Shown one piece after another: positions 36,049 through 45,460 of a stretch of DNA of 64,000 bases (positions within the stretch are counted from its first letter, which is position 1; every line of letters begins with the position of its first letter). The notes beneath the pieces are model-generated. The model saw only the letters and a list, made by a program, of their open reading frames with translations, was not told where the DNA came from and made no database searches. Source of the DNA: Rugosimonospora africana (GTDB lineage: Bacteria > Actinomycetota > Actinomycetes > Mycobacteriales > Micromonosporaceae); assembly GCF_016862975.1 (NCBI RefSeq), contig NZ_BONZ01000039.1, positions 62,001 to 126,000 on the forward strand. Reading direction: 5' to 3'. A program made the translations under genes and the position numbers.

Positions 36049-38838
36049 TCAGCGAATGCTGGGGCCGGGCGCGCCGTCCTGGTCGCGGAGCACCTGGGTC
36101 AGCTGCCGCCGCGAGGTGATGCCGAGCTTCCGGAAGACCTTGTTCATGTGGTACTCGACAGTGGAGTTGGTGATGAACAGCCTGGTGGCGATCTCGGCAT
36201 TGGTGGCGCCGGTCGAGGCGAGGCTGGCCACCTGGGTCTCCTGCGGGGTCAGTCGGTGGCTGTCCGACACCGTGCGCTTGCGGGCTCGCTCGCCGGTGGC
36301 GAGCAATTCCCGGCGGGCCCGCGCGGCGAACAGGCCGGCGCCCATGTCGGTGAACATGTCGTGGGCGATCCTGAGCTGGGAACGCGCGTCCGTGCGCCGC
36401 TTCTGGCGGCGCAACCATTCGCCGTACAGCAGATGGGTCCTGGCCAGCTCGGTGACGATCTCGGTACGGCCGAACTCCTCGACCGCGGTGACGAAGAGCG
36501 CCTCGGCGGACTCGCCGGCCAGTAGTGCCTCGCAGCGGGCGAGCAGGCCCGCCGCCCAGGGCGTGGCGGCCACCTCCGCCCGTTCGCGTAGTCGGGCCAG
36601 GGCGCGCTCGGTGAGGTCGAGGTCTTCGGTTCGGGCGGCCGCTTCAATCAGCTCCGGCAGGATGTGGTTGCCCGAGCCGAGCGGGTCCGTGTCGAAGACC
36701 CGCACCGCCCAGCCGACCGCCTCCGGATAGCGGCCGAGGCTGTTCTCCAGCAGGGCGAGGTGCAGGTATGCCTGGGTGGACAGCGAGCCGATGCCGAGCT
36801 GGCCGACCCACAGCGTCAGGATGTCCTCGGCGCTCGCGCGGGCCAGCTGCTCGTGGCCCTGCCAGACGACAAGACCGATGCGGTGGGAGGTGTCGTCGGG
36901 CAGGCCGATCGCCCGGGTGATCTCGCTCGACTCGATGTATAGGGCCTCCGCCTCGCTGAACCGGCCGGCCCACACCTCCCTGCCGGCCAGGGTCTGCAGC
37001 GTGACCCGCAGCGCCTGGCTGGCGCCGTGCTGGCGGTCGAAGGTGATCAGGCGCTCGAGAGCGGCGCGGCCGCCGCGCTCCTCCCACAGGTCGTCGCTGG
37101 CGAACGCGGCGTAGACGGCCAGCGGCATGCCGAACTCGGCCAGATCCTGATCGTGCAGCAGCGCGGGCAGGGTCGCACGCATCAGCGGCTCGGCCGCGGC
37201 GTGCCCGGATACGATCCGGGTCGCGAAGGCGTCCAGCAGCAGGTCGGTCAGGGTCGGGGACCCGCCGGGTACGGCCGGGGTGCGCAGCACGGCCCGGGCC
37301 ACGTCGGCGGGTCCGGCGTCCGAGGCGGCGTCGGGGTAGGCGAGGACGGCCGCCTGCAGGCCCTCGAACAGCATGCGGCGGACCATCGGCCGCTCGAGTC
37401 CGTCGATCGTCGCGATCGCGTTGAGCATGATCGGCGCGACGGCGACCAGCCGGGCGAAGAAGATCTCGATCGTGCCGCGCAGCAGCTGCGCCTGGGCTCG
37501 CAGGGTGGGCGTGGCCAGGCCGGCCGCGGCCTGTTCGAGCAGCGTCTGTGCGGCCACCGGGTCGCCGGACGCCAGCCGCGCCTGGGCCGAGGCGAACAGG
37601 CGGCGGGAGCGCTCGTGCGGGTCCGGGGTGAGCCCCGCCGCCCGGGACAGGAAGAGGGCCTGGGCTGTGTAGCCGCCCCGGCCGCGGGCGCGCTCGGATG
37701 CCTGCTCCAGTTCCTGCGCCACGCCCTCGTCCAGGCCCGTGGCGGCCTCGGCGAGGTGCCAGGCCCGGCGGTCCGGGTCCACGTCGCGGTCGATCACGGC
37801 GGCCAGCGCGTCGTGGGCGGCCCGCCGCTGGGCGGGCGGCGCGCTGGCGTACACGGCCGAGCGGATGAGCGGGTGGCGGAAGGCCAGGTCGCCCTGGGCG
37901 GACAGGACCCCCTCGGCCAACGCGGGATCGGCCGCGGTGGCCGGCAGCCCGAGCCGGTCGGCGGCCCGCCACAGCACGACCGAATCGTCGGCCGGCGCCA
38001 CCGAGGCGATCAGCAGAAACGATTGGGTCGGCGCCGGCAGGGTGCGGATCTGGCGCAGGAAGTGGGCCTCCATGCGTGGCCCCATGGGCAGCGGTTCGGG
38101 CAGTACCCGGCCGCCGGCCAGGTGCTCGCTGGACAGCTCGCGGGACAGCTCGACCAGGGCCAGAGGGTTGCCACGGGTCTCGGCGACCAGCCGCGTCGCG
38201 ACACGCCCGTCGAGCCGGCCCGCGCTTGCCACGGCGAGCAACTGGCGGGCCTCGTCCTCGGGCAGCCCGTCGAGTTGCAGCGCCCGCAACCCCTGCAGCG
38301 GCGGCAGGTCACCCGGGCCGCCCCGCACGGCGAGCACCAGTCCGATGCCGTCGGCGTGCAGGCGGTGACCCACGAAGGCCAGTACCTCCAGCGACTCCCG
38401 GTCGAGCCAGTGCGCGTCGTCGACCAGGCACAAGAGCGGCTGCTGGCCAGCTACGTCGGCCAGCAGCGTGAGTACGGCCAAGCCGATCAGGAAGCGGTCG
38501 GGCGGCGGGCCGGCGACGAGACCGAACGCCGCGCCGAGCGCGTCGCGCTGCGGTCCGGGCAGCCGCGGCAGCCCGTCGAGGAACGGCAGCAGCAGGCGGT
38601 GCAGCGCGGCGAATCCGAGCTGGGTCTCGACCTCCAGGCCCACGACCGTGGCGGTCTGCAGGTCGGGCGTGGCTGCGGCGAGGTAGTCCAGGAGCCGGGT
38701 CTTGCCGATGCCGGCCTCGCCGGTCAGCACCAGGCATCCACTCAGGCCCTCACGGAGGGTTCCGGCGAGTTCGTCCAGGGCCTGGCGTTCCGGTTCGCGG
38801 CCGAGCAGCGGCGGTGACCAACTCGTTGCGTCGGCCAT
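36049..38838 (-). CDS. LuxR-family ATPase regulator (LAL/MalT-like)
   Basis: A 929-residue regulator. The N-terminal AAA-type ATPase has Walker A GEAGIGKTRLL near residue 40 and Walker B LLCLVDDAHWLD. A long helical TPR-like middle follows, then a C-terminal LuxR helix-turn-helix (LTPQETQVASLASTGATNAE, then FRKLGITSRRQLTQVL). Size and layout fit the large ATP-binding LuxR regulators common in actinobacteria. GAGGATAGAG precedes the ATG at 38838. It follows the SDR gene by 74 bp on the same strand, so it probably ends the operon and may regulate it. The inducer is unknown. Confidence 0.93.
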   Translation of the reverse strand: MADATSWSPPLLGREPERQALDELAGTLREGLSGCLVLTGEAGIGKTRLLDYLAAATPDLQTATVVGLEVETQLGFAALHRLLLPFLDGLPRLPGPQRDALGAAFGLVAGPPPDRFLIGLAVLTLLADVAGQQPLLCLVDDAHWLDRESLEVLAFVGHRLHADGIGLVLAVRGGPGDLPPLQGLRALQLDGLPEDEARQLLAVASAGRLDGRVATRLVAETRGNPLALVELSRELSSEHLAGGRVLPEPLPMGPRMEAHFLRQIRTLPAPTQSFLLIASVAPADDSVVLWRAADRLGLPATAADPALAEGVLSAQGDLAFRHPLIRSAVYASAPPAQRRAAHDALAAVIDRDVDPDRRAWHLAEAATGLDEGVAQELEQASERARGRGGYTAQALFLSRAAGLTPDPHERSRRLFASAQARLASGDPVAAQTLLEQAAAGLATPTLRAQAQLLRGTIEIFFARLVAVAPIMLNAIATIDGLERPMVRRMLFEGLQAAVLAYPDAASDAGPADVARAVLRTPAVPGGSPTLTDLLLDAFATRIVSGHAAAEPLMRATLPALLHDQDLAEFGMPLAVYAAFASDDLWEERGGRAALERLITFDRQHGASQALRVTLQTLAGREVWAGRFSEAEALYIESSEITRAIGLPDDTSHRIGLVVWQGHEQLARASAEDILTLWVGQLGIGSLSTQAYLHLALLENSLGRYPEAVGWAVRVFDTDPLGSGNHILPELIEAAARTEDLDLTERALARLRERAEVAATPWAAGLLARCEALLAGESAEALFVTAVEEFGRTEIVTELARTHLLYGEWLRRQKRRTDARSQLRIAHDMFTDMGAGLFAARARRELLATGERARKRTVSDSHRLTPQETQVASLASTGATNAEIATRLFITNSTVEYHMNKVFRKLGITSRRQLTQVLRDQDGAPGPSIR

Positions 38839-38912
38839 TCTCTATCCTCGGTTCGTCGGACGGCTCCCTGGCCGCCACAAACCGTAATGATGACCCGGTG
38901 TCGGGGCAATGG

Positions 38913-39701
38913 TCAAAGAGTTGTGATGAGGCCCCCGTCAACGGTGTAGTCGGCGCCGGTCACGTTGGCGGCGCGGTCGCCCGCGAGATATACCACCAAA
39001 TCGGCGACCTCGTCCGGTCTGGTGAAGCGGCCGGTCACCGAGCCGCCAGCGGCCTGCCGAGCGACGTCGTCGGCCGCGCCGCCGCCGTTGCGGGCGATCG
39101 TCGCGGCAACCCCGTCAGGGCCGAGCCACAGGTCCGTGCTGACCGGGCCGGGGCTGACCGTGTTGACCCGCACGCCCTGTGGCCCGACCTCCTTGGACAG
39201 CGACTTGCAGAAGTTGGCCAGGGCTGCCTTGGCCGCGCTGTAGTCGATCACCAGCGGGTCGGGCAACGCGGCGTTGACCGAGGCGATCGTGACGATCGAG
39301 CCCGCGGCGGAGCGCAGCAGGTGGGGCAGCGCGGCACGGGTCGAGCGCACGGCGGCGAGGAAGTTGATGTTCAGGGCGGTCAGCCACTCGTCGTCGCCGA
39401 CCGACAGGAAGCCGCCGGTGCGCGGCCTGACGCCGCCGACGTTGTTGACGAGGATGTCCAGGCCGCCGTAAGCGGCGACCGCGGCGTCCACCGCCGCGGC
39501 CGGGCCGTCGGGGGTCGACAGGTCGACGGTGACGGGCCGTACGTCGGCCTGTTCGGCGAGCTTGGCCAGCTCGACGGTGACGCTGCGGGCGGCGGCAGCC
39601 ACCCGGACGCCCTCGTCGGCCAGGGCCTGCGTCACGGCCAGGCCGATACCCTTGCTGGCGCCGGTGACCAGGGCCACCCGGCCGGACAGATGCATCTCCA
39701 C
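38913..39701 (-). CDS. SDR-family oxidoreductase
   Basis: A 262-residue short-chain dehydrogenase. The cofactor loop VTGASKGIGLAV is at residues 12-23, NNVGGVRPRTGG follows, and the catalytic triad consists of the S of TIASVNAA and Y and K of IDYSAAKAALANFC. The closing residues VTGADYTVDGGL are typical. It uses NAD(P)H or NAD(P)+; the substrate is unknown. The start is a GTG at 39701 with GGAAAGGAA upstream, with ATG two codons later as alternative. It lies 65 bp after the secreted hydrolase in the same operon. Confidence 0.93.
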   Translation of the reverse strand: MEMHLSGRVALVTGASKGIGLAVTQALADEGVRVAAAARSVTVELAKLAEQADVRPVTVDLSTPDGPAAAVDAAVAAYGGLDILVNNVGGVRPRTGGFLSVGDDEWLTALNINFLAAVRSTRAALPHLLRSAAGSIVTIASVNAALPDPLVIDYSAAKAALANFCKSLSKEVGPQGVRVNTVSPGPVSTDLWLGPDGVAATIARNGGGAADDVARQAAGGSVTGRFTRPDEVADLVVYLAGDRAANVTGADYTVDGGLITTL

Positions 39702-39766
39702 AGTGGTTCCTTTCCTGGATCACGCCCGGCGTGGTGGTCGGGCCGCCACGCCGGGCGCACCCTGAA

Positions 39767-40588
39767 TTAGTCGGTGGCGCGGGCCGCGGTGAGGATCAGG
39801 TCGGTGACGGCGTCGGGCTTGGAGAGCATCGCCAGGTGCGAGGCCGGCACCTTGGTGATGTGGCTGTGCGCCCGCTCGGCCATGCTCAGCTGCAGCGCCG
39901 GCGGCAGGATCGCGTCCTTGGTGCCGACCAGGTACCAGCTCGGCAGGGTCTTCCAGGCCGCGCCGGCCGACGGCTGCGACAGGGCGCTCAGCGTGACGGG
40001 GCGCTGCGAGGCGGCCAGTTGCGCCGCGGTGCCGGCCGGCAGGTCGCCGGCGAACAGCTGCGGGAACAGTGCGGTCTTGATGTACAGGTCGGCGTCGCCG
40101 GCCGGGGCGCCGGGGTAGGCGACGAAATCGAACAGCGCCGTCGGGTCGCCGCCGCCGCCCTGCAGGCTGAGCACGGAGTCGCCGACGTCGGGCACGAACG
40201 CGTCGACGTACACCAGCGCCTTCACGTCCGCATCCGCGGTCGCGGCGTTGGTGACGACGGCTCCGCCGTAGGAGTGCCCGACCAGGACGACCGGGCCGCT
40301 GGTGTGCTGCTGCAGGAACGCCGCCAGATAGGCGGAGTCGCTACTGAGGCCGCGCAGCGGGTTCGGGGCGGCCAGCACGGTGTACCCCTTGCGCTGCAAC
40401 CGGGCCGTCACCGGTGCCCAGCTTGATGCGTCGGCCCAGGCGCCGTGCACGAGCACGATGGTGGGCTTGGGTTTGCCGTGGCCGGTCCCCGTGCTGCCCG
40501 ACGCGGTATTGGCCGGCAGCGCGATGGCAAGGGCGCCCAGGACCGCTACCACCAGCATGGCGTGGACCCGCCGGCCGACGCCGCTCAC
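39767..40588 (-). CDS. Secreted alpha/beta-fold hydrolase
   Basis: A 273-residue hydrolase with a signal peptide (VHAMLVVAVLGALAIALPAN). Family marks are PTIVLVHGAWADASSWAPV (oxyanion region), the nucleophile elbow VVLVGHSYGGAVVTNAA, VYVDAFVPD, the acid in YLVGTKDAILPP and the C-terminal His in ASHLAMLSKPDA. Relatives include salicylate esterase-like and dehalogenase-like enzymes of actinobacteria. The start GTG overlaps the stop of the upstream hydrolase by 4 bp (GTGA). The substrate is unknown. Confidence 0.9.
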   Translation of the reverse strand: MSGVGRRVHAMLVVAVLGALAIALPANTASGSTGTGHGKPKPTIVLVHGAWADASSWAPVTARLQRKGYTVLAAPNPLRGLSSDSAYLAAFLQQHTSGPVVLVGHSYGGAVVTNAATADADVKALVYVDAFVPDVGDSVLSLQGGGGDPTALFDFVAYPGAPAGDADLYIKTALFPQLFAGDLPAGTAAQLAASQRPVTLSALSQPSAGAAWKTLPSWYLVGTKDAILPPALQLSMAERAHSHITKVPASHLAMLSKPDAVTDLILTAARATD

Positions 40589-41391
40589 GCCGATACCGCC
40601 AGATTGCGGTCCAGCCAGCTCAGCGTGGCCTCGGCCACCTCACGCCAGCCGTGGTCGATCGTCAGCGAGTGCGCCCGGTCGGCGAACTCCATGATCTCCG
40701 TGACCGCGTCCGAGTGGCGGTACTGCTTCAGCGTGGCCTTGGTGACCGCCTCCGGGACCGTGTGGTCCTTACCGCCCATGATCAGCAGCAGGGGGCCGCG
40801 CATCTCGTTGGCCGTGTCGACCTTCGCCGGTGAGTGCGGGTCGAAGTTCGCCGCGGCCGCCTCGAACAGCGGCCGGCCCGGTGCGGGGATCGCCCACTGC
40901 TCGAACAGGTCGTTGGACTCCTGCTCGTCGATGGCGTTGCCGAACGCGAACCGGAACTGCTCGGCCGTCAGCGATACCGCCCGGTGCTTGTTACCCGGGT
41001 TCTTGAACACGGGCAGGGTGGCCCGCAGCGCGGACAGCGGCAGCGGCAGCACGCCCTTGATCTGCGCGGCGTCGATGGCGACGGCCGCCGCGGCGAGGTC
41101 CAGGCCCAGCAGCTTCTGCGCGATCATGCCGCCGAAGGAGTGCCCGACCAGGACCGGCTTGACCGGCAGCCCTTGGATGATCTTTGCGAAGTGCTCGACG
41201 ACGTCGTCGATGCCGTGGTCGGCGATGCTCTCCGGGTTGGCGCGTGCCTCGGCCACGGTGTCCGGGTCACCCGGCCAACCCGGGGCAGACGGCTCGTAGC
41301 CTGCCTCCCGGAACAGCTCCACCCAGGGACCCCACGACGTGGCGTGCAGCCACAACCCGTGGATGAAGATGACTGGATTCGGTGGTGTCAT
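40585..41391 (-). CDS. Alpha/beta-fold hydrolase
   Basis: A 268-residue cytosolic hydrolase: NPVIFIHGLWLHATSWGPWV, then PVLVGHSFGGMIAQKLLGL with the nucleophile Ser, PLLLIMGGKDHTVPE with the acid, and AHSLTIDHGWREVAE with the His. GGAGGAA lies before the ATG at 41391. It heads an operon of two hydrolases, an SDR enzyme and a LuxR-family regulator. No signal peptide is present, unlike the next gene. Esterase, lactonase or dehalogenase activity is possible; the sequence does not decide. Confidence 0.92.
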   Translation of the reverse strand: MTPPNPVIFIHGLWLHATSWGPWVELFREAGYEPSAPGWPGDPDTVAEARANPESIADHGIDDVVEHFAKIIQGLPVKPVLVGHSFGGMIAQKLLGLDLAAAAVAIDAAQIKGVLPLPLSALRATLPVFKNPGNKHRAVSLTAEQFRFAFGNAIDEQESNDLFEQWAIPAPGRPLFEAAAANFDPHSPAKVDTANEMRGPLLLIMGGKDHTVPEAVTKATLKQYRHSDAVTEIMEFADRAHSLTIDHGWREVAEATLSWLDRNLAVSA

Positions 41392-41814
41392 GACGGTTCC
41401 TCCGCTCAGCGCGTTCGGTCAGTCACAGACCACCATGGCCAGGGTCGCGTTCGAACCGGGGAAACACCCCAGTCCCCAGCGCCACCCCGAGGATCCGCAC
41501 ACCGGCTGGGTGGGTGCCGCTACGCGGCGAGGTGCGCGACCGGGCACCGTCGGGGGCTCCGGGAACCGACCGATCAGGCGGAGGTGAGGCAGGTGACCAT
41601 CAGACCCATTCCTGCCGGTTGCGCACTGAATACTCATCCCCATCTATAGTTCACGGTGAGTGTGCAATTGACAACTCCTTGTGCCCATGTGAAGACATGC
41701 CGAAGGGCTCAGGCCGCAAGAGATCGCGGTCGACCGACGGAGTTCGACCAGCTCGTCACACGGTGAAGCGCACGGTCGTTGGACCGGGTGAGCTACTGCG
41801 GCGAGGTGGTCAGC
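41392..41814. other. Intergenic stretch, no gene seen
   Basis: About 420 bp between the divergent hydrolase operon and the serine recombinase. Open frames here lack family matches. The stretch should hold both promoters, and perhaps an attachment site for the recombinase, but I see no clear one. Confidence 0.35.
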
Positions 41815-43220
41815 ATGAGCAACACCACGAGCATCGACGACGCCGGTTCGTTTTCCGGGTGGCTGCGCGTCACGTCGGCTCGCCAGAAGGGCCCCCGGCA
41901 TAGTGTGTCAGCCACTGTTGGCGAGCTGCGGTTTGCGTTTTACGGTCGGATATCCACCGGCGAGTATCAGGACGCGCGTCATCGCGGGCCTGGCAGCTCG
42001 ACTCCGCGAGACAGGCGATCGCCGGCCGCGGCCGCATCGTCGTGGAGTACTTCGACGTCGGCTGCTCCCGCCGCATACCTTGGCCGGAGCGACCGGAGGC
42101 GGCCGCGCTGCTGGCCGCCGCGAGGAATCCGTGCCGACCGTTCGACGCGGTGGTGCTCGGTGAGTACGAGCGCGGTTTCCACGGCGACCAACTCACCCAC
42201 ATCGCTGCCATGCTGACCTCATACGGCGTGCAGTTATGGTTGCCGGAAACGAACGGCCCCGTCGACCTCGATAGTCCCGCCCACCAAGCGCTGATGATGC
42301 TGCTGGGTCACCAGTCCAACCGGGAGATCCTGCGAGCCCGGTTCCGCACCACCATGGCCATGACCGCCCAGGCCCGAGACCAGAGCCGGCACCTGGGCGG
42401 CCGACCACCCTACGGGTACCGACTGGTCGACGCCGGTCCACACCCCAACGCGGTACACGCCCGGTGGGGCCGACGGCTGCACCGGCTCGATCCCGATCCG
42501 GTCACCGCGCCGCATGTCCGGTGGATCTTCGCGCAGCGCCTGACCGGGTACAGCACGGCAGCGATCGCCCGTGCGCTCAACGAGCGTGGCGTTCCCTGCC
42601 CGTCCAGCCACGACCCGGCCCGCAACAAGCACCGTCACGGCGACGGCTGGACGCTGCGGACCGTCGCGGAGATCCTGGCCAACCCGCGCTACACCGGCCG
42701 GCAGGTATGGAACCGACACCGCACCGACCACCACGAGACCATCCCCGGCGACACGCGAACCGGCCGCCCGCAGCGCCACCTTCCCAATCCCAAAGACCAG
42801 TGGGTGATCTCCAACCGGCCCGCGCATCCCGCGCTGGTCAGCGAGCAGGACTTCGTCGCCGTGCAAGCCATCAGCGCCACACCGCGGCCGGACACCGACG
42901 AGACTCACGTCTACTTGCTCGTGGGGCTATTGCGCTGCGGACTTTGCGGTCGCCTGCTCGAGTCGCATTGGGTGTACCGCAGCCCTGGCTACCGCTGCCG
43001 CCACGGCCACACCAGCGCCCGTGGCCCCAGCCCGGACCGGCCAAAGAACATCTACGTCCGGCAAGACACCGCGATCACCTACGCCGCCACCCAACTCGGC
43101 ATCCCCGTCAACAACCCCGAACAGGTCGCTCACCAGATCCGCACCACCCACTGGACGATCATCTGCACACCAACCGGAATGGTCATGAGGCAGGAAGGTG
43201 AACGCCTGACCAAAACGTGA
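41815..43220 (+). pseudogene. Large serine recombinase with one frameshift
   Basis: The N-terminal resolvase domain starts at ATG 41815 (GAGGTGG upstream) and holds the catalytic Ser in LRFAFYGRISTGEYQD. One base is then missing near 41975, and the protein continues in another frame (SSRAWQLDSARQAIAGRGRI, then VEYFDVGCSRRIPWPERP). The rest is complete: DQSRHLGGRPPYGYRL, a recombinase domain (YSTAAIARALNERGV, then VAEILANPRYTGRQVWN) and a zinc ribbon (LRCGLCGRLLES with CRHGH). Such enzymes integrate phages or islands. As read it is split; a sequencing error or programmed shift is possible. Confidence 0.8.
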
Positions 43221-43238
43221 AACCCCTTGATGGGGGTT
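43221..43238 (+). terminator. Short stem-loop after the serine recombinase
   Basis: AACCCC-TTGATG-GGGGTT starts on the base after the recombinase stop. It is a 6-bp stem, likely a terminator or processing stem. Confidence 0.4.
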
Positions 43239-43242
43239 AACG

Positions 43243-43330
43243 TGTCCGAGGGGGGAGTTGCACCCCCACAGTCGGTTCCTATGCGCACTATGAGTGCGCA
43301 TACCCAGATACTAGCGCATCTACTGACCGC
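43243..43330 (-). tRNA. tRNA-like relic (class II, CAT anticodon arm)
   Basis: On the minus strand CTCGGAC resembles a tRNA-Leu acceptor end. It is preceded by a T-arm GGGGG-TGCAACT-CCCCC and a perfect 10-bp hairpin (43280-43302) whose inner loop CTCATAG would give anticodon CAT. D-arm-like bases (CTAGCGCATCT on the plus strand) follow. No matching 5' acceptor is found. It looks like a decayed tRNA or an attachment-site copy of a tRNA 3' end. The remainder of 43331-43522 shows no gene. Confidence 0.35.
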
Positions 43331-43522
43331 GATGCTGGAAGCTGTTGAGCCAGTCGGCTCTTTGGGCCGCGGCCCCTCACAACGCCGATCGCCCTTAGCG
43401 GCTGGTCTCCTCGGTTACGGGGGCAGTTTGGACCACGGGCAGCGCGGCCGCCGCCCTTTCGCCTGCACTTCGGCGGAGTGGCAAAGACTCCCGTCACCTA
43501 CACATCTGCCACCCGCGGATCC

Positions 43523-45460
43523 TCAGCTGTAGTCAAGCTCGGCGACGCCTGCCTCATCCAGCATGGAGAAGAACGTAGCGATTCGACCGGTGCGAGCGAA
43601 CGGGCTGGTAGTCGTGAAGATGATCCGCTGGGCGGCCCGGGATAGCCCTACAAAGAAAGTTGAGGTCGACTCGATGGGGTCTCTGTTGTGGGCCCACCAT
43701 TGGTCGTCGTCGAGGCCAAGGAAGATCACTGTGTGGTATTCCAGGCCCTTGCTGCGGTGCGCGGTCAGTAGCACGACTGCGTCTACGCACTCAAACCGCT
43801 CCAACGTATCGGTCCAACTGGTACTTGCCGTCGCGACAGCGGCAAGCCGCGCCTCGAACGCGCCCGTGACGATCTCAAGCTGCTCGTCTGGCGCTGCCGA
43901 CCTGACGTACCGGCGGACCGCGGCGGTATCAAGCAGACTGAGCACGTAGTTGACGGCGTCCCGGGCTGGTGTGGAGTTTGGCGCATTCGCCCTGAGCCAC
44001 GAGCGCAGCTCGACGGTCAGCTTCGACAGATCGTCGCCAACCCGCCGCTGCGCCACCTCGTCGCCCATAGCACCGTGCACCCGGGTGAGCGTCGCCAGCA
44101 CTTCGCGCCACTCCTTGGGTAGGCCGCGTGGTTTGTCGGCGAGCCGCAACAGGCCCAGCAGCAGTTGAGCGATCTCGTGTTTCAGCAGGTCCTGTAGGCG
44201 CATCTTGCCGACGACGGCGTCGTCGTTGCGCACCTTGATGTCGTGGCGAGCCAGCTCGTCGCGGAAACGTGTCTCGAAGTCTGCAATCCGCTGCCTGGCG
44301 AGTAAGGCGAAGTCGGCTGGCACACGTCCGAACGTGGCAATGTCGGCTGCGATCCAATCGGCGATGACGGTGGCCTCCTGGTCGAGGCTGGAGAACATCC
44401 ACACCTCGGCGGGGTTACCGTCGATGTCGGAATCCGCCTTGGAGATCGCTGGCGCGGCGCCGGGGTCGAGGTTGGTTGCGATTACGTGCTGGATCTGTAC
44501 CAGGGTGCTGCTGGAGCGGAAGTTCCATGTCAGGGAGTAGGTGGTCGCGCCGAAGGCGTCGGCGAATCGTTCGAGCGCTTTGGGTAGAGCACCGGCCCAG
44601 CCCATGATCCGTTGTTTGCCGTCTCCGACGGCGGTGGCCGTCGGTCCGCCGCCGAACACGGAAGCGAGAAACGAGAACTGGGCGCTCGTGGTGTCCTGGA
44701 ACTCGTCGACGAACACGAACGGGTACGTCATACGTAGGGCACGGCGCAGCTTCGGCACGGAACGCACCAGCAGTTCAGCCAGCCGGTTGAGCATGACGAA
44801 GTCCACTCTCGCCTTGCCATGCCCGAGATAGCGATCGCGCCACCACTGCAGCGCGGCGTAGCCGCTGACGTCATCCGGATCGCCGACCGGCACCGTGATT
44901 GGCAGGTCCCAGCCTCCGACGGTGTCGGCGACGAAGCGGCCTGGTCGCAAAGTCAAGACGTGGGAACGAATCAGCGCAGGGGCGGCAGGGCTAATGTCGC
45001 CGAGGAAATCTTGGACGTACCTCTCGGAGGGGAAGTCGATCTCGTAGCCGTTCGTTCTCCGCCAGCCTTGGGGCAGGGCGGAGGCGAACCGGTCGACTAG
45101 CCCCTTGGTGAACGCGTCGAATGTCATAGAGACGAAGCGGTCGCTGTGCTCGGGGATGCGGGCTGCGACCCGCCGCCCGAGGTTCGCGGCGGCGTCGCGC
45201 TTGAACGAGATCGCTAGGATGCGTTGCGGCCAAGGGCAGATGCCGGTCTGTAGCAGGTAGGCGGCCCGCTGCGCGAGGAACTCGGTCTTGCCGGCGCCAG
45301 GGCCAGCCACGACCGCCGTGTTTCCGACGTGCCGCAGCGCGTGCCAGGCGGATGGTTCGAGATCGTCGATATCGATTGGTCGCCAGTCTGCGGGCGGAAT
45401 CATCGCGACAGGGCGCATCGGAGATGCACCCAACTCGTCGAAGTCGTCGAATCGGCTCAC
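43523..45460 (-). CDS. UvrD/Rep-like helicase (GajB-like, Gabija-type)
   Basis: A 645-residue superfamily 1 helicase. Walker A is VVAGPGAGKTEFLAQRAAYL at residues 51-60 and motif II FVDEFQDTTSAQF lies near residue 252. Motif III GDGKQRIMGWAGA, motif IV SLTWNFRSS, motif V LTAHRSKGLEYHTVIFLGLD, and motif VI FVGLSRAAQRIIFTTTS follow. The GTG start at 45460 overlaps the stop of the OLD nuclease gene by 4 bp. An OLD-family nuclease followed by a UvrD-like helicase is the Gabija layout (GajA/GajB), so the pair probably defends against phages. The match to the named system is by order and family, not by close identity. Confidence 0.8.
   Translation of the reverse strand: MSRFDDFDELGASPMRPVAMIPPADWRPIDIDDLEPSAWHALRHVGNTAVVAGPGAGKTEFLAQRAAYLLQTGICPWPQRILAISFKRDAAANLGRRVAARIPEHSDRFVSMTFDAFTKGLVDRFASALPQGWRRTNGYEIDFPSERYVQDFLGDISPAAPALIRSHVLTLRPGRFVADTVGGWDLPITVPVGDPDDVSGYAALQWWRDRYLGHGKARVDFVMLNRLAELLVRSVPKLRRALRMTYPFVFVDEFQDTTSAQFSFLASVFGGGPTATAVGDGKQRIMGWAGALPKALERFADAFGATTYSLTWNFRSSSTLVQIQHVIATNLDPGAAPAISKADSDIDGNPAEVWMFSSLDQEATVIADWIAADIATFGRVPADFALLARQRIADFETRFRDELARHDIKVRNDDAVVGKMRLQDLLKHEIAQLLLGLLRLADKPRGLPKEWREVLATLTRVHGAMGDEVAQRRVGDDLSKLTVELRSWLRANAPNSTPARDAVNYVLSLLDTAAVRRYVRSAAPDEQLEIVTGAFEARLAAVATASTSWTDTLERFECVDAVVLLTAHRSKGLEYHTVIFLGLDDDQWWAHNRDPIESTSTFFVGLSRAAQRIIFTTTSPFARTGRIATFFSMLDEAGVAELDYS

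Noticed and set aside
37027-38817. A 596-codon frame on the plus strand
   Set aside because: Antisense of the LuxR-family regulator, which has Walker and helix-turn-helix motifs.
43244-43302. CRISPR-like or attenuator reading of the hairpins behind the serine recombinase
   Set aside because: There is no repeat-spacer pattern, and the T-arm plus acceptor-like bases fit a tRNA relic better.
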